DNA of 64,000 bases from Paracidovorax anthurii. GTDB lineage: Bacteria; Pseudomonadota; Gammaproteobacteria; Burkholderiales; Burkholderiaceae_C. The notes under the pieces were generated by a model that saw nothing but the letters and a program-made list of their open reading frames with translations, searched no databases and was not told the origin of the DNA. The stretch spans positions 1 to 64,000 of the forward strand of contig NZ_QLTA01000002.1 of assembly GCF_003269065.1 (NCBI RefSeq), given 5' to 3'. Of this stretch, positions 29,758 through 37,456 are shown in pieces. Position 1 is the stretch's first letter, and the number at the start of each line of letters is the position of its first letter. A program made the position numbers and the translations under genes.

Positions 29758-30525
29758 TCAGTTCAGACGCGTGCGGTAGTACTTGCTGATGCCCGCGCCG
29801 GTCTTGGTCGGGTCCTGCAGCACCGTGCCTTCGACGTCGAGGGCGCCGAAGCCCTTGTTGATGAGCGATAGGGCCTTCGTCACGCCCTGGCTGGCCCGCC
29901 AGATATCCACCACCACGGGCTTGCCCGAGTCGGCCTCGTTGAGGCCACCGAAGAGGAGCTGCAATTCGGGGGCCTTGGTGGTCAGTGCTTCGATGGCGGC
30001 ATATGCGCCGTAGCTGTAGCTCACCCACAGCTTGTCGGCCAGGGCGATATCCGGTGCACCGTCCAGCAGCACGATGCCTTCGGGCTTGACGAGATAGTTG
30101 CCTGCCATGGTCACGGCCGTGGCCGAGTTCGCGACGGTCCCCTTCTTGATGGTGACCGCGGTGGGGTCGATGTGCATGAGCGGCAGCAGCGTGCCGAGGC
30201 CGCTCACGGTAAAGGCCTCATCGGTCACGGTGCCGGCTTCGATGCCCGCCACGGTGGCCAGCGTTGCACGCGCCAGGTTGACGACGTTCAGGTCCGCGAT
30301 CTTCATCTTCACCTTCACATCGGTGACGCGGCGCACTTCTCCATGCGTGCCTCCGCCCAGGACGGTCATGTCCTCCTGGCGCTGCACGTCCTCGGTGTGC
30401 TCCAGGCCCAGCTCCAGGACGTTGCCGATCGGCGCCGGGGCAGCCGCGGAGCCATAGGACTTGGCGTACACCTGGCCCACGGTCATGGAGGGCTTGTAGA
30501 TCTGCTGGATGACTTCGACGGCCAT
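29758..30525 (-). CDS. Major tail tube protein
   Basis: 255 aa, beta-rich and compact (IYKPSMTVGQVYAKSYGS; DVKVKMKIADLNVVNLARATLA). It sits directly upstream of the tape measure and downstream of the gp37-like connector gene, the standard place of the siphoviral tube protein. No tail sheath gene is present between it and the connector genes, which separates this phage from contractile Mu. A hairpin terminator follows it. Confidence 0.85.
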   Translation of the reverse strand: MAVEVIQQIYKPSMTVGQVYAKSYGSAAAPAPIGNVLELGLEHTEDVQRQEDMTVLGGGTHGEVRRVTDVKVKMKIADLNVVNLARATLATVAGIEAGTVTDEAFTVSGLGTLLPLMHIDPTAVTIKKGTVANSATAVTMAGNYLVKPEGIVLLDGAPDIALADKLWVSYSYGAYAAIEALTTKAPELQLLFGGLNEADSGKPVVVDIWRASQGVTKALSLINKGFGALDVEGTVLQDPTKTGAGISKYYRTRLN

Positions 30526-30543
30526 GATGGCTCCTTGGAAAAT

Positions 30544-31008
30544 TCAACGTTGAAAGACCGTCTCGACCAGGAAGGCGAGCGGCAAGTACATGAAGCCGGC
30601 CGGGCTGATGCCCGAGCCTGGCGCGGGTGCCAAGCGCATGGGGCCGGCGACGTTCGGAGGGCGGAAACCCATCAGCGCCGCACCGGCCCGCGCGGCCAGC
30701 TCGCCGGCCTCGTCGCGCACGGCCTGGCCCGTCTTGAGCGTGCGCACGTTCTTGACGGCGGTAACGATCAACCAGGTGTGGTCCAGCCGCGCAGCGGCGC
30801 CATCGGCACGGGCCTCAAGCACCTTGAAGCCGTTCCAGACCACGTGCACTGCAGGGGTGGGCTGGTGCTCTTCCTTGATTGCTGCAAGGTCCTTTGCCGT
30901 CAGCACGTGCACGGCAGGGTCCAGGCCCGCCAGCGCTTCCTTGAGCTCGGCCACGATGTGCTGCTCGGGCGCAAGGAAGTTGTTGGGGTGCGGTGCAGGG
31001 GAAGACAT
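30544..31008 (-). CDS. Head-tail joining protein, gp37-like (DUF1834)
   Basis: 154 aa with family features: an N-terminal helix bearing EQHIVAELKEALAGL, a central strand AVHVVWNGFKVLE and a C-terminal PLAFLVETVF strand. In Mu-like phages gp36 and gp37 follow the capsid genes and close the head-tail junction. It overlaps the gp36-like gene by one base. Confidence 0.82.
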   Translation of the reverse strand: MSSPAPHPNNFLAPEQHIVAELKEALAGLDPAVHVLTAKDLAAIKEEHQPTPAVHVVWNGFKVLEARADGAAARLDHTWLIVTAVKNVRTLKTGQAVRDEAGELAARAGAALMGFRPPNVAGPMRLAPAPGSGISPAGFMYLPLAFLVETVFQR

Positions 31009-31514
31009 CAGTACCGCTCCCAGTCGAACGTGCCGCGGGGCGCCCGCGTCACCATGTGGCCCGCCGGTTGCGCCACCTCGGTGTCAGCGCCGCCCAGGCT
31101 CACCACCCCCTTGCTCAGATCCGTCAGGTATTGGTCGGCCCAGGCAGAACCGCGCCGCAGGTCCTCAGGCACCGAGGTGCCGTAGAGGCGTTTGAGCGCG
31201 ATGGCGGCCACGGCACCGGGCAAGCTGCTGCCTTGCACCAGGTCGGCGGGCAGCGGCATGCGGGCGCGGTAGCGGGGGAACAAGTACGTGTCGGCATGGC
31301 GGCTGGCACGCTCCAGGGCATCCTGAAGACGTGCCAGGGCCGTTGCCGCCACCGCGATCGCGTCGGCATTCCAGTCGCTCACGTCACCGGCGGTCGCCAC
31401 CAGGCGCAGCAGGTCGGCATCGAGCACGGCCTCGGGCGCCGCACGCTGGGCCAACTCGCGCCAGCCCTCGGTTGCGGCGTTGACCAGGTCGATGGTCGAT
31501 GCGTAGGCAGCCAT
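31008..31514 (-). CDS. Head-tail connector, gp36-like (DUF1320)
   Basis: 168 aa. Segments DWNADAIAVAATALARLQDALERASRHAD and a leading strand YASTIDLVNAATE match the all-helical DUF1320 connector family of Mu-like phages. It lies between the decoration-like and gp37-like genes, the conserved order. Confidence 0.85.
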   Translation of the reverse strand: MAAYASTIDLVNAATEGWRELAQRAAPEAVLDADLLRLVATAGDVSDWNADAIAVAATALARLQDALERASRHADTYLFPRYRARMPLPADLVQGSSLPGAVAAIALKRLYGTSVPEDLRRGSAWADQYLTDLSKGVVSLGGADTEVAQPAGHMVTRAPRGTFDWERY

Positions 31515-31519
31515 GGTGG

Positions 31520-31846
31520 TCAGCGCAGCACCCGGATGAATTCGCCCGCCGCGGTGGCGGCGTCACGGGCCCGGCCGAAGGCCACGCCCGAGGCGAGCGT
31601 GATCGCACGGCCCTGCGCGTCGGGCTGGACCTGCGCGCCCTTGGCGACTGCCGCGCCAGCCTCCACCAGGATCTCGCCATGCGTTCCCACACCGGCCTGC
31701 TCGCCCGGGTCGTAGTTGGCGTTCGCCACGCCGAGCGCAGCATCGGCCGCGCCGGCCTGGCCGCCGTCGAAGTTCACGAGGCGCTGCCGCACGAGTGCCG
31801 TGGTGGCAGGCACGGAGGTGGCCATGAGGATTTTTTCAGTCAGCAT
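31520..31846 (-). CDS. Capsid decoration-like protein (DUF2190)
   Basis: 108 aa from 31846, or 102 aa from the ATG at 31828 (MATSVPATTALV). The pattern GEILVEAGAAVAKGAQVQPDAQGRAI resembles the small beta-barrel capsid-cement proteins of the DUF2190 group. It lies between the capsid gene set and the connector genes. I infer binding to the outside of the mature capsid. Confidence 0.75.
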   Translation of the reverse strand: MLTEKILMATSVPATTALVRQRLVNFDGGQAGAADAALGVANANYDPGEQAGVGTHGEILVEAGAAVAKGAQVQPDAQGRAITLASGVAFGRARDAATAAGEFIRVLR

Positions 31847-32324
31847 GGGTGGTTGCTCCTTCAGGGATCGGGATCACGAGGCCGCCCAGGCGCTGCGCCT
31901 GGGCATCGGTCAGTTCGATGTCGTAGCCCACGTCGTAGCTGCGGCCGTCATGGCGGATCGGCACGGCGCTCACCAAGTAGGTCCGCGTCACGGGCTGGGT
32001 GGCGGGAGCCTCGTCGGCGCCATCGCGCTCGGCGTCTGCCGGCGAGGCCTGCGGCGTCTCCAGGGACGGTGTGGAGGCCTGCGGGGCCAGCGCCTGGGCG
32101 CCGTCGTCCTGGGCCACGTGCTCGGGCTGGGTGGCGGGAGCCTCGTCAGCGCCATCGCGCTCAGCGTCTGCCGGCGCGGCCTGCGGCGTCTCCAGGGACG
32201 GTGTGGAGGCCTGCGAGGCCAGCGCCTGGGCGCCGTCGTCCTGGGCCACATGCTCGGGCGGAGGGGCTGCATCGTCTGCGACGGGCGGTTGCGCCGGCGG
32301 GGGGGTCTTCTTTGCCGCGGCCAT
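31836..32324 (-). CDS. Head-region protein with duplicated low-complexity linker
   Basis: 162 aa from the ATG at 32324, overlapping the capsid stop by one base. Residues ~20-110 are two near-identical 44-residue units beginning EHVAQDDGAQALA and ending DEAPATQP; the last ~45 residues (TYLVSAVPIRHDGRSYDVG) form a small beta domain conserved in Mu-like prophages. The acidic, Pro/Ala-rich part is probably disordered. A role as head fibre or accessory head protein is possible. The duplication is recent, with only five base differences per 132 bp. Confidence 0.75.
   Translation of the reverse strand: MAAAKKTPPPAQPPVADDAAPPPEHVAQDDGAQALASQASTPSLETPQAAPADAERDGADEAPATQPEHVAQDDGAQALAPQASTPSLETPQASPADAERDGADEAPATQPVTRTYLVSAVPIRHDGRSYDVGYDIELTDAQAQRLGGLVIPIPEGATTHAD
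31992..32255. repeat. Tandem 132-bp direct repeat, two copies
   Basis: Copies at 31992-32123 and 32124-32255 differ at five positions by my count. The unit is 44 codons, so it keeps frame inside the head-region gene. Recombination between copies could remove one unit. Confidence 0.9.
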
Positions 32325-33262
32325 CACACGGTCCCCGTCACGAGAAAGCCCGCCTCGGCGCCGAGCAGAAAGGGCTTGAAGATGTCCGTGTTGCGGATCA
32401 GCTCCAGCTTGCCGCCACCACCCAGGCGGGTGTCCACCACCGGGTTGCCCTTCTTGCGCAGCGTGTAGCCGTAGCTCGGCTCGTAGGCCGATCGCACGGG
32501 CGCATCGCCCGCTTTCGACGGTGCCGCCTGCGGCACATAGGCCAGCACCAGCGTGTTGCCCCACATGTCCGTCACGGTGCCGGCATCGCTGGCATACACA
32601 CCCCGGCCCACCACGATGTTCGGGATCTCGAAGATCTCGCGCAGGTCGGCCAGTTGCACCAGGCGCGACCGGGTGTCGCTCAGAATGGCCTTGAGCTTCG
32701 GGTGCCGCTTGAGCGCGCGCCAGCTGCGGTAGCCGATCACCATCGTGTTCGGCTCCTTCACCACCTTGTTGCGCACGGCGGCCTTGGCGTCATCCACCAC
32801 GCCCTCCGGATCGGAGCCGGAATCGCTGAACACGTCACTGCCCGAGAGCGCGATCTTGTTGCCGGTGGGGTAGCTGGCCGGGTTCTGCGCCATGTCCGCC
32901 ACCATTTTTTCGTGGCGCAGCCGAATGCCTTCGACCACCCGGTTCGTGGCATGCGCCTGCAGGGGGAAGGCCGCCTCGGCGTCTTCGCGGTAGTCGATCG
33001 GGTACTCCAGATCGTGCTCATCCAGCGACACCGTGATGCCGCCGATGTCCTCGGGCACGATGCGGTTGGATTCCGCGCGCAAGGCGCGTTCGGTGTTGTA
33101 GACCTTGAAGGCGTCGCGCCCGAACGTCGGGATCTTGCCGCCTTCCTTGTCCACCTCCACGAAGGGCAGCAGCTGGTCGCCGACGAATTCGGCATTGCTG
33201 TAGCCCAGGGCCAGCGCGCTCAGGACCGGGTCCACCACGCGCAGGTTGCTCAAACGTCCCAT
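32324..33262 (-). CDS. Major capsid protein
   Basis: 312 aa (MGRLSNLRVVDPVLSALALGY). It follows the protease/scaffold gene after 34 bases and precedes the connector genes, the fixed place of gpT. The sequence has the N-terminal VVDPVLSALALGYSNAEFVG segment and central GYRSWRALKRHPKLKAIL region common to HK97-fold capsid proteins of this phage group. Unlike Mu gpT it carries no obvious extra domain. It should be the most abundant virion protein. Confidence 0.87.
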   Translation of the reverse strand: MGRLSNLRVVDPVLSALALGYSNAEFVGDQLLPFVEVDKEGGKIPTFGRDAFKVYNTERALRAESNRIVPEDIGGITVSLDEHDLEYPIDYREDAEAAFPLQAHATNRVVEGIRLRHEKMVADMAQNPASYPTGNKIALSGSDVFSDSGSDPEGVVDDAKAAVRNKVVKEPNTMVIGYRSWRALKRHPKLKAILSDTRSRLVQLADLREIFEIPNIVVGRGVYASDAGTVTDMWGNTLVLAYVPQAAPSKAGDAPVRSAYEPSYGYTLRKKGNPVVDTRLGGGGKLELIRNTDIFKPFLLGAEAGFLVTGTV

Positions 33263-33296
33263 GTGTCGCTCCTTTGGGGGTTGGGTTCGGATCGGG

Positions 33297-33779
33297 TCAC
33301 TTGCTGCGCATCACGGCGTGGGCCGCGGCGGCGTAGCTCATGTCGTTCTGCTTGGCATGGGCGCGGATGCGCTTGTCCAGCGCCACGCGCGCGGGATCGG
33401 CGCCTTCGGCGAACTCTGCGGCCGGGGTGCCGTCATCCGCGTCGTCTGCGGCCCGCGCACGCTGCGCCTGCTCGCCGAATTCCACGGCCGGGGGCAGTGC
33501 GCGGACGAGGTCGCGGAACGCCTCGTGCATCGGCTTCTTGTCGGTGCCGTCGCCGAACTCCACATTAGGCGTGGCCTGCAGGTACGCACCGATGGCCGCC
33601 ACCTGACCGCGCATCGAGGACGGGATGCGGGCTTCGCGTGCCATGGACTCGGCGAACTCGGCGTTCCCCTGTTTCACGGCTTCGGTCGCGCGATCTTTCT
33701 CGCGCCGCTGGGCTTCCTGCAATTGCCGCTGCAGCGCGGCGTTCTGGTCGCGCAACTGCGCGGCTTCCTGGTCGGTCAC
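33297..33779 (-). CDS. Nested scaffold protein (gpZ-like), internal in-frame start
   Basis: 160 aa, in the same frame as the protease gene. The GTG at 33779 (Met-Thr-Asp-Gln-Glu) is preceded by AAAGGAG six bases upstream, the best ribosome site in the region, and starts exactly where the coiled-coil scaffold begins. The product is the free scaffold on which the capsid assembles before the protease destroys it. Confidence 0.75.
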   Translation of the reverse strand: MTDQEAAQLRDQNAALQRQLQEAQRREKDRATEAVKQGNAEFAESMAREARIPSSMRGQVAAIGAYLQATPNVEFGDGTDKKPMHEAFRDLVRALPPAVEFGEQAQRARAADDADDGTPAAEFAEGADPARVALDKRIRAHAKQNDMSYAAAAHAVMRSK

Positions 33780-34481
33780 TGGGGACTCCTTTGGGGTGGT
33801 GGTTGAGGGAGATGCGGCGCCTTCGGCGAAGGCCGGGGCAAGGTCGGCTTCGGCGCGGTGCCCGTTGATGTCTTCCTGCGCGCCGAGCTCCAGCGCGCGC
33901 ACGTCGTAGCCTGGGAGCACCTTGTCGGCGTCGTCCTGGCCGAACTTGCCCAAGATCCACTCGCGCAGGTTGCGCCAGAGGTTGGCGTTGGTCATGCCGT
34001 CCCATTCACCGAAGGCCACGCCTTCCTGGAAGCAGACGCAGCCGTCGTCCTCGGCGAACTCGGGATCGTCCAAGCCTTTGACCGCCGGTGGCTGGGCGCC
34101 CAAGAACCCGATGTGGCGCAGATACCAGACGCCCGGGACAGGATTGCCTGCGTCGGTCGGGCGATAGAACTTGGCACTGACGGTGCCGTATGCACCGCTG
34201 CGCACGGCGGCAGCGAACTCGGGGTCGACCTTGTCGGCGGCAGCGAACAGGCCCCGGCCGTTGGAGGTGAGGGAAACCGCCCAGCCCTTGGCCGGGTCAT
34301 CGGTCTTGGGGTGGCCCACCACCAACGGGGCCTTGGAAACCTTGGGGTCGTAGGCCGCCGCGGTGGCGGCGAGGTCGGTGGCGCTGAACTCGATGGGCTC
34401 ACCGTGCGTGGTGGTCCAACGTCCGGGCCTGAAGATGTGCAGGGGTTTGGCGGGTGCGGCGGCTTGCGTCATGGCCGCCAA
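33297..34481 (-). CDS. Head maturation protease with C-terminal scaffold (gpI-like)
   Basis: 394 aa from 34481; an ATG at 34472 (MTQAAAPAKPLHIF) is an alternative. The N-terminal ~200 residues form the Mu gpI-type protease (HIFRPGRWTTTHGEPIEFS, APLVVGHPKTDDPAKGW, GVWYLRHIGFLGAQPPAVKG). The C-terminal 160 residues are a coiled-coil scaffold (RDQNAALQRQLQEAQRREKD). In Mu the scaffold Z is also made alone from an internal start inside I; the same arrangement is visible here. This gene opens the leftward late operon and lies 25 bases behind a dyad that is repeated in front of the lysis genes. Confidence 0.88.
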   Translation of the reverse strand: MAAMTQAAAPAKPLHIFRPGRWTTTHGEPIEFSATDLAATAAAYDPKVSKAPLVVGHPKTDDPAKGWAVSLTSNGRGLFAAADKVDPEFAAAVRSGAYGTVSAKFYRPTDAGNPVPGVWYLRHIGFLGAQPPAVKGLDDPEFAEDDGCVCFQEGVAFGEWDGMTNANLWRNLREWILGKFGQDDADKVLPGYDVRALELGAQEDINGHRAEADLAPAFAEGAASPSTTTPKESPVTDQEAAQLRDQNAALQRQLQEAQRREKDRATEAVKQGNAEFAESMAREARIPSSMRGQVAAIGAYLQATPNVEFGDGTDKKPMHEAFRDLVRALPPAVEFGEQAQRARAADDADDGTPAAEFAEGADPARVALDKRIRAHAKQNDMSYAAAAHAVMRSK

Positions 34482-34505
34482 TGTCGGGCGTTGCGCCCGG
34501 CCGCG

Positions 34506-34524
34506 CTAAATAAAGCGTTTTAGT
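34506..34524 (-). promoter_or_regulatory. Late operator/promoter, leftward copy
   Basis: On the minus strand ACTAAAACGCTTTATTTAG, an inverted repeat CTAAA-N8-TTTAG, overlaps the Mor stop codon and lies 25 bases before the protease start. It differs at one of 19 positions from the site at 47345-47363 before the lysis genes. A 6-bp GC hairpin (CGGGCG-TTG-CGCCCG, 34485-34499) lies between it and the gene. A binding site for the Mor/C activator is inferred. Confidence 0.65.
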
Positions 34525-34951
34525 GTTTCTGCCTCGACCCACGCGCGCGCGAGGGGCGGGTTTCGGACTGCGCGCCGAACATATCACGCTGCTTTTGCAG
34601 GAAGGCCTCGCGCTGCCACGTATCCACGATGTTGCGCACCTGCTGCTCGGAGAGCTTGTACTTGCGCGCCAGCGCCTTGTAGTCGCCACGGAACTCATCG
34701 CACATCTGGCGGTTGCGCGGCGTGAGACGGTAGCCCACGCCCTTGTGCAGGTACAGATTCACTCCACCCAGCTCGGCACTGAGACGCTCGACCAGGCGGA
34801 AGGCCGTGGCTGCCATCGCATGCTCGCGGTCGGCGCGGTCGCGCGCGATCGGCTCCTCCAGCAGTTGCAGGTAGAGCTGCTCGGCGATCTCCGCCATCGC
34901 CGCCGGAAAACCCAGAGGCAGGATGGCGTGCAGCGCGGCCAGGTCAGCCAT
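34520..34951 (-). CDS. Mor/C-family late transcription activator
   Basis: 143 aa. The C-terminal half has the Mor helix-turn-helix: YKALARKYKLSEQQVRNIVD. The first half carries the dimerization region (AAMAEIAEQLYLQLLEE). Mor-family proteins bind dyads next to weak promoters and recruit RNA polymerase. Mu uses two such proteins in series (Mor then C); only this one is present here, so it probably acts directly on the late operons. It overlaps gemA by eight bases. Confidence 0.88.
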   Translation of the reverse strand: MADLAALHAILPLGFPAAMAEIAEQLYLQLLEEPIARDRADREHAMAATAFRLVERLSAELGGVNLYLHKGVGYRLTPRNRQMCDEFRGDYKALARKYKLSEQQVRNIVDTWQREAFLQKQRDMFGAQSETRPSRARGSRQKH

Positions 34952-35387
34952 GTGCCCCTCGCTGCTGCCAAGCCTTGAGCGCCTCGATCAGCGTGTCCAA
35001 CTGTGCGCCCGAGGCGAATCGCAGCGACGACACGCCGACCTGGCGCTGCACCCATGCGTCCAGGGCGGCGCGGCTGGGGTTGTCCACCAGACCATCGCGG
35101 TGCAGTTGGTGCCACAGCGCCCACACTTTGCGTTCGCGCGGGCTCGCCGCGGCCTTGGTCTGGGCGAATTGCTCGCGCGTCAGCGGGCGGCGGCGCGTGG
35201 TGGTCGGCACCACGCCCATGCGCTCGGCAAGGTTTTGCATGTGATCACGCACCTGGCGGCGCTCTGCATCCGTCATCTCCTTGCTGCTGCTCTTGAGCGT
35301 GAGGCCTTTGATCAGCGCGCGGTAGTCATCGTCCGTGAACTGCAACTTGGATTTCAGGACGTGGATGGCGGCGGTGTGGTCTGCCAT
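34944..35387 (-). CDS. gemA: GemA-like regulatory protein (gp16, DUF1018)
   Basis: 147 aa from the ATG at 35387 (MADHTAAIHVLKSKLQF). The family pattern is plain: FTDDDYRALIKGLTLKSSSKEM, ERRQVRDHMQNLAERMG, KVWALWHQLHRDGLV and DTLIEALKAWQQRG. In Mu, GemA modulates host gene expression and DNA supercoiling and precedes mor, as here. Confidence 0.88.
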   Translation of the reverse strand: MADHTAAIHVLKSKLQFTDDDYRALIKGLTLKSSSKEMTDAERRQVRDHMQNLAERMGVVPTTTRRRPLTREQFAQTKAAASPRERKVWALWHQLHRDGLVDNPSRAALDAWVQRQVGVSSLRFASGAQLDTLIEALKAWQQRGAHG

Positions 35388-35388
35388 G

Positions 35389-35640
35389 TCAGCGCCCCAG
35401 CAGCGGCGCCAGCCACCAGTTCCACAGGCCCAGCAGCGAACAGCCGAGAAACACCCACTGCTGCAGGTGCAACGCAGTCTGCCTCTGAAGCCGGCTCGCA
35501 ACCAGCCAGGCCACATTGCTCGCGGTGAACGCTCCGAATCCCCAGCCAGGCAAGGCAGGCATTGCGAGCAACAGCGCACCCAGGACACCGCATGCCGCGC
35601 CCGTCACCGAGGCAGTACGCACGATGAGACTCCGCGTCAT
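35389..35640 (-). CDS. Small membrane protein
   Basis: 83 aa with two or three hydrophobic helices (GAACGVLGALLLAMPALPGW; WVFLGCSLLGLWNWWLAPLL). The gene abuts gemA and overlaps the upstream gene by four bases. It lies in the early/middle operon, not beside the endolysin, so a holin role is less likely but cannot be excluded. Confidence 0.7.
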   Translation of the reverse strand: MTRSLIVRTASVTGAACGVLGALLLAMPALPGWGFGAFTASNVAWLVASRLQRQTALHLQQWVFLGCSLLGLWNWWLAPLLGR

Positions 35641-36125
35641 GCTGCGCCTCCGCTCTGCACCAGCAACAGGGGCAGGCGCTCGGCCGGCAACTCCAGCGTT
35701 TGTGCCACGAGGCCACCGCCAGCCTCACGGGCTACGGCCAGCAGTTGGCCGGTGCGACCGGCCAGCGGCATGCCACCCCAGGCCCGCCCAGCGTGCCGCA
35801 CGATGCCGCCGGGGTAGACCCGGCGCAGGAACCAAGAAGCCATCACGCCACGCTGGGCCTTGTAACGGCTCCACGCCCGCTCGATCTTGCGCGGGTCGGT
35901 GGGCCAATAGCCGTGGCGCAGCCGGGCGACCGTGCCGCGGCCCAGGCCCAGCATGAGCGACGCCTCGGACACCGACCAATCACGCACGAAGCCCAGCAAA
36001 TCGGCCGGCGGCGATTTTGGGCCGTACAGGCCATTTTCAGCCCGGGGGGTGGCCGTGGTATTACCCAGCCACTCCCAGGCGCCTGTACCCCGTTCCAATT
36101 TGTACCCAGCGGCATATGCGGTCAT
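35637..36125 (-). CDS. Putative DNA-binding early protein
   Basis: 162 aa. A central segment, SVSEASLMLGLGRGTVARLRHG, reads as a helix-turn-helix; the C-terminal part is hydrophobic and Gly-rich. It is coupled by four-base overlaps to rdgC upstream and the membrane protein downstream. The function is unknown; a regulator of the middle operon is possible. Confidence 0.7.
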   Translation of the reverse strand: MTAYAAGYKLERGTGAWEWLGNTTATPRAENGLYGPKSPPADLLGFVRDWSVSEASLMLGLGRGTVARLRHGYWPTDPRKIERAWSRYKAQRGVMASWFLRRVYPGGIVRHAGRAWGGMPLAGRTGQLLAVAREAGGGLVAQTLELPAERLPLLLVQSGGAA

Positions 36126-37015
36126 GCGCGACCTCCTGCATCGCTGCCCAGCGCCTCGACCAGGTCCGAGATCATCTTGGAGAGCTCGCCCGTGGCGATC
36201 GCCACGTCGGCGTCGAAGCCGCTGTCGTCCTGGCCCCGGCCCTCGAACACCGTGTCGAGGAACGACACCTTCTTGATCTGCAGCCCTTCGGTGAGCACGA
36301 AGGCGACGCGGTCGTCCCAGCTCATCGCGAGCTTGGTGGGCAGCTTGCCGGCGGCGATGTGCTCACGGATCTCGTCGATGTCGAGCGGGTGGCGGGCGTA
36401 GCGCACCACGGCCTTGGACTCGTCGTCGCTTTTCAGCTCGCATTCGCGGTCGATGCTGAAGCCCTCGGGCGGCTCATGCTCGGTGAGCCAGTGCGCCATC
36501 GCGGCCTGCGGCGAGGTTGATGTGTCCAGCAGCGCGAGCGACAGCCCGGGCAGCGCTTCCACCAGCAGGGTCCCCACCTCGTCGGCGCGCGCCTGGCTGC
36601 TGGTGGCCACCACCAGGCGGCTGGCCTCGCGGTCGATCCAGACCCAGGTGGCGGCCTGCTTGGCGAAGGCCATGGGCAGCAGGTCCAGCCGGGCCTCTTC
36701 CTTCAGCTCCTTGCTTTCCTTCTTGCCGGGCTTGCGGCCGGTCTCCTGCTCGATGCGCTCGGCCTTTTCCTTGACCTTGGCGGCCAGCACGTTGCCGGGA
36801 ACGGTCTTGGTCTGCACCATCAGGCGCATGATCCAGTGGCCATTGATGGATTCCACCAGCGCGCCGTGCAGCTCGCCGCGCGGCGCCACCCAGCCGATGG
36901 ACTTCTCTTGCGTGGGCCCACATTCCGCGAACGGCGTGCGCTGCAATGCTTCCTCTGCCTGGTCGAGCGTGGCGGCCAAAGTGCCGAGGGAGTAGATGAT
37001 CATTTCCTTGAACAT
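36122..37015 (-). CDS. rdgC: RdgC-family recombination-associated protein
   Basis: 297 aa, near the length of chromosomal RdgC, with family motifs FKEMIIYSLG, GWVAPRG, HWIMRLMVQTKTVPGNVL, RKPGKKESKELKEEARLDLLPMAF and ATSSQARADEV. RdgC forms a DNA-encircling ring and limits RecA and exonuclease access. Mu-like phages usually carry Gam (a DNA-end protector) in this part of the early operon; no gam-like gene is visible, so RdgC may fill that job. Confidence 0.9.
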   Translation of the reverse strand: MFKEMIIYSLGTLAATLDQAEEALQRTPFAECGPTQEKSIGWVAPRGELHGALVESINGHWIMRLMVQTKTVPGNVLAAKVKEKAERIEQETGRKPGKKESKELKEEARLDLLPMAFAKQAATWVWIDREASRLVVATSSQARADEVGTLLVEALPGLSLALLDTSTSPQAAMAHWLTEHEPPEGFSIDRECELKSDDESKAVVRYARHPLDIDEIREHIAAGKLPTKLAMSWDDRVAFVLTEGLQIKKVSFLDTVFEGRGQDDSGFDADVAIATGELSKMISDLVEALGSDAGGRA

Positions 37016-37024
37016 GGTGGTGCC

Positions 37025-37456
37025 TCAGCTCGGGTTTTTGGAAAAGCGCTCGACCTTGGCGACGCGGTACCGGATGTGGCGGAAGGTCTTGCCCTGCGAT
37101 TCGTAGAAATGGACGAGGTCACCCACGGCCAGCCGACCGGGTTGCACGACCTCTTTACCGCACCACACGGATGCCTGGAACGGCTCGCAGCCGATCACCT
37201 TGCCTTTGGAGTCCAGCTCCCAATGAAGGAAGTCCTGGCCACAGTCCTCAAAGTGGATGCGGGTCACCACCTTGTCGAGCCACCGAATCCGGCGCTGCAC
37301 TGCAGCGGCGACGGTCTTCTGCAGCGCGGGCACCTGCAGGGCGGCCTCGCACTGTGATCGGTCAAAGCGGGCCACGGCGTTGACCCGATCCTCGACCGTG
37401 CCGTAGTAGGTCTGGACACCGGCATGGATGCCGGCCTTGAAAGGGTTGTCCATCAT
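37025..37456 (-). CDS. Early-operon protein, unknown
   Basis: 143 aa from the ATG at 37456, with GGAGG five bases upstream; the frame is open to 37468. It contains a helical middle (KTVAAAVQRRIRWLDKVVTRI) and a C-terminal beta domain (LAVGDLVHFYESQGKTFRHIRYRVAKVERF) resembling a small nucleic-acid-binding barrel of the ASCH/PUA sort. That comparison is by eye only. It overlaps the preceding gene. Confidence 0.68.
   Translation of the reverse strand: MMDNPFKAGIHAGVQTYYGTVEDRVNAVARFDRSQCEAALQVPALQKTVAAAVQRRIRWLDKVVTRIHFEDCGQDFLHWELDSKGKVIGCEPFQASVWCGKEVVQPGRLAVGDLVHFYESQGKTFRHIRYRVAKVERFSKNPS

Noticed and set aside
26922-29789. 955-aa plus-strand open frame
   Set aside because: It lies opposite the tape measure gene and is Leu/Arg/Gly-rich, the usual antisense artefact of GC-rich coding DNA.
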